From an uncultured Veillonellaceae bacterium (lineage in GTDB: Bacteria; Bacillota; Negativicutes; Veillonellales; Dialisteraceae), in the NCBI GenBank assembly GCA_958439155.1, contig CAUBUJ010000031.1, forward strand, positions 1-14,104: 14,104 nt of DNA. The letters run 5' to 3'. Of this stretch, positions 13,365-14,104 are shown piece by piece. The translations under genes and the position numbers were made by a program. The notes beneath the pieces were generated by a model. It did no database searches. It saw nothing but the letters and a program-made list of their open reading frames with translations, and had not been told where the DNA came from. Each line of letters opens with the position of its first letter. The first letter of the stretch is position 1.

Positions 13365-13793
13365 ATGAACGCAGATATCAGCGCCTTTCTGCCCAATAAG
13401 GCGGTGCGGTATACGGCCATTGAAGTGGTCGTGTCGAAACGGTTCACCGGGAAGGATGGAAAGCCTATCCCGTGGCGGGTGAAGGTACTTTCCAATAAAG
13501 CCATGACAGCGCTCCAGAAGGAATGCTCGCGGCGGATCATCGACAAGGCCACCGGGCAGGAGCGGACGGAAACGAACCAGGAAAAGCTGGGACAGCGCCT
13601 CATTGAGGAGTGCGTCATCTATCCAGCGCTGAAAAGTCCAGAACTGCAGGACGCCTACCACGCGACCGGCGCGGCGGAACTGGCGGAAGCGATGCTCCTC
13701 CCCGGTGAGCTTTCCACCCTCATGCGGGCCGTATCGGAAGCGCAGGGCATCGACAGCGGACTGGCGGACCGGGTGAAGTTCGTAAAAAACTGA
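13365..13793 (+). CDS. Tail assembly chaperone, short form (XkdN-like)
   Basis: The 142-aa frame-0 product is the short tail assembly chaperone that keeps the tape measure soluble and guides tube polymerisation. It starts MNADISAFLPNKAVRYTAIE after AAGGAGG and has the XkdN pattern, with PWRVKVLSNKAMTALQKEC (about residues 36-54) and an acidic, helical second half. It ends at TGA 13791-13793, immediately after the slippery heptamer that lets a fraction of ribosomes continue in the -1 frame. Position between tube and tape measure is the normal one. Confidence 0.9.
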   Translation: MNADISAFLPNKAVRYTAIEVVVSKRFTGKDGKPIPWRVKVLSNKAMTALQKECSRRIIDKATGQERTETNQEKLGQRLIEECVIYPALKSPELQDAYHATGAAELAEAMLLPGELSTLMRAVSEAQGIDSGLADRVKFVKN

Positions 13794-13987
13794 TCAAAGG
13801 CGATAATGTATGGGCCGTGCTCTGTCATTATTGCCTTCACAAGCTTCATCTCCTGCCCCATCAGGTGGCGGCGCTTCCCATGGAAGAGAAAGCCTTCCTC
13901 ATCGCGTCTATTGCCATTGATGTGGAGAATAAGAAAAAAGAAGCGCAGGAAATGAAGAAGAAAAGCAGAGTAAGGAAGAGGAGGTGA
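13365..13987 (+). CDS. Tail assembly chaperone, long form made by -1 frameshifting
   Basis: After slipping at 13784-13790 the ribosome would read CTG at 13790 and continue to TGA 13985-13987, adding 65 residues for a total of 207. The added part (LIKGDNVWAVLCHYCLHKLH, then LLPHQVAALPMEEKAFLIAS, then a Lys/Glu/Arg-rich tail) is a dense, helical protein-like sequence, has no ribosome binding site of its own, and fills the gap to the tape measure exactly. This parallels lambda gpG/gpGT, where the long form binds the tape measure. The frameshift is inferred from the sequence and not from an experiment. Confidence 0.82.
13784..13835 (+). promoter_or_regulatory. Programmed -1 ribosomal frameshift signal
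   Basis: Slippery heptamer A AAA AAC (13784-13790) is in the correct phase (gtA AAA AAC) and is followed at once by TGA. After an 8-base spacer, GGCGATAATG (13799-13808) pairs fully with CATTATTGCC (13826-13835), 10 pairs with one G-T, around a 17-base loop. This is the classic heptamer, spacer and stem-loop arrangement. Confidence 0.85.
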
Positions 13988-13991
13988 GACC

Positions 13992-14104
13992 ATGGCTGAA
14001 GTAGTCCAGTACATGAAGCTGGTGGACGGCGTGTCCGGGCCGATTTTGAATATGACCACCGCCGCGGAAGATCTGGCCGGTGAACTCATGCATGCTGCCT
14101 CTGC
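13992..14104 (+). CDS. Tail tape measure protein, N-terminus only
   Basis: The gene starts at ATG 13992, 5 bases after the stop of the long chaperone form, with GAGGTGA (13981-13987) as ribosome binding site, and runs off the window. Only 37 codons are visible. They begin MAEVVQYMKLVDGVSGPILN, resembling the opening of tape measure proteins in this class (a short strand, then LxDgxSgPl, then helix). Position right after the chaperone is the stronger argument. The protein sets tail length. Confidence 0.75.
   Translation, partial: MAEVVQYMKLVDGVSGPILNMTTAAEDLAGELMHAAS

Noticed and set aside
1..14104. CRISPR arrays, insertion sequences, attachment sites
   Set aside because: No regularly spaced repeats, transposase frames, terminal inverted repeats or integrase-linked direct repeats were seen.

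Overview
The window is the late-gene start, head module and first tail genes of a contractile-tailed (myovirus-type) temperate phage or prophage from a Firmicute. That host assignment rests on the strong AGGAGG-type ribosome binding sites, the DUF1492/ArpU-type late regulator, and structural proteins of the SPP1 (portal gp6, MuF/gp7) and PBSX/XkdJ-K-M-N-O kinds. The fairly high GC of the backbone would suit a Negativicute or a GC-rich Clostridium relative, but this is a weak guess. No integrase, repressor, replication or lysis gene is present, so prophage status is inferred.

Layout. 2-421: 3' part of a sigma-like late regulator, followed by a terminator (462-486). 487-1016: about 530 bases without a credible gene, holding a tRNA-shaped element (491-561) and then a run of strong local hairpins ending in a terminator/promoter-like element just before terS. 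1017-6309: terS, terL, portal and a MuF head-morphogenesis protein, each close to or overlapping the next. The MuF protein has a C-terminal ADP-ribosyltransferase (ART) toxin domain with a complete R / S-T / E-x-E catalytic set. 6306-7689: a small-gene accessory region. It contains a Cys-rich ORF translationally coupled to the toxin, a tail-tube-like protein bracketed by two related terminators, two small helical proteins, and one small Cys-containing gene on the minus strand with its own extended -10 promoter and a perfect palindrome (a moron). 7703-11428: collagen-like head fibre, scaffold, major capsid, connector, head closure, HK97 gp10-like protein, tail terminator and a 55-aa conserved protein. 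11437-14104: sheath, tube, tail assembly chaperone and the start of the tape measure.

How it works together. The regulator probably switches on the late operon. TerS/TerL package DNA through the portal into a capsid built by the capsid protein on the GP20-type scaffold. The connector, closure, gp10-like and terminator proteins join the head to the sheath-and-tube tail. The chaperone carries a textbook -1 frameshift signal (A AAA AAC, 8-nt spacer, 10-bp stem-loop) that would yield a 207-aa long form beside the 142-aa short form, before the tape measure gene.

The most interesting parts are: (1) the MuF-ART fusion, whose AT-rich 3' half and coupled Cys-rich partner look like a swapped polymorphic-toxin module; (2) the structured non-coding region with an odd tRNA-like element upstream of terS; (3) the antisense moron with its operator-like palindrome; (4) the tube-like protein inside the head module; (5) the frameshift signal.
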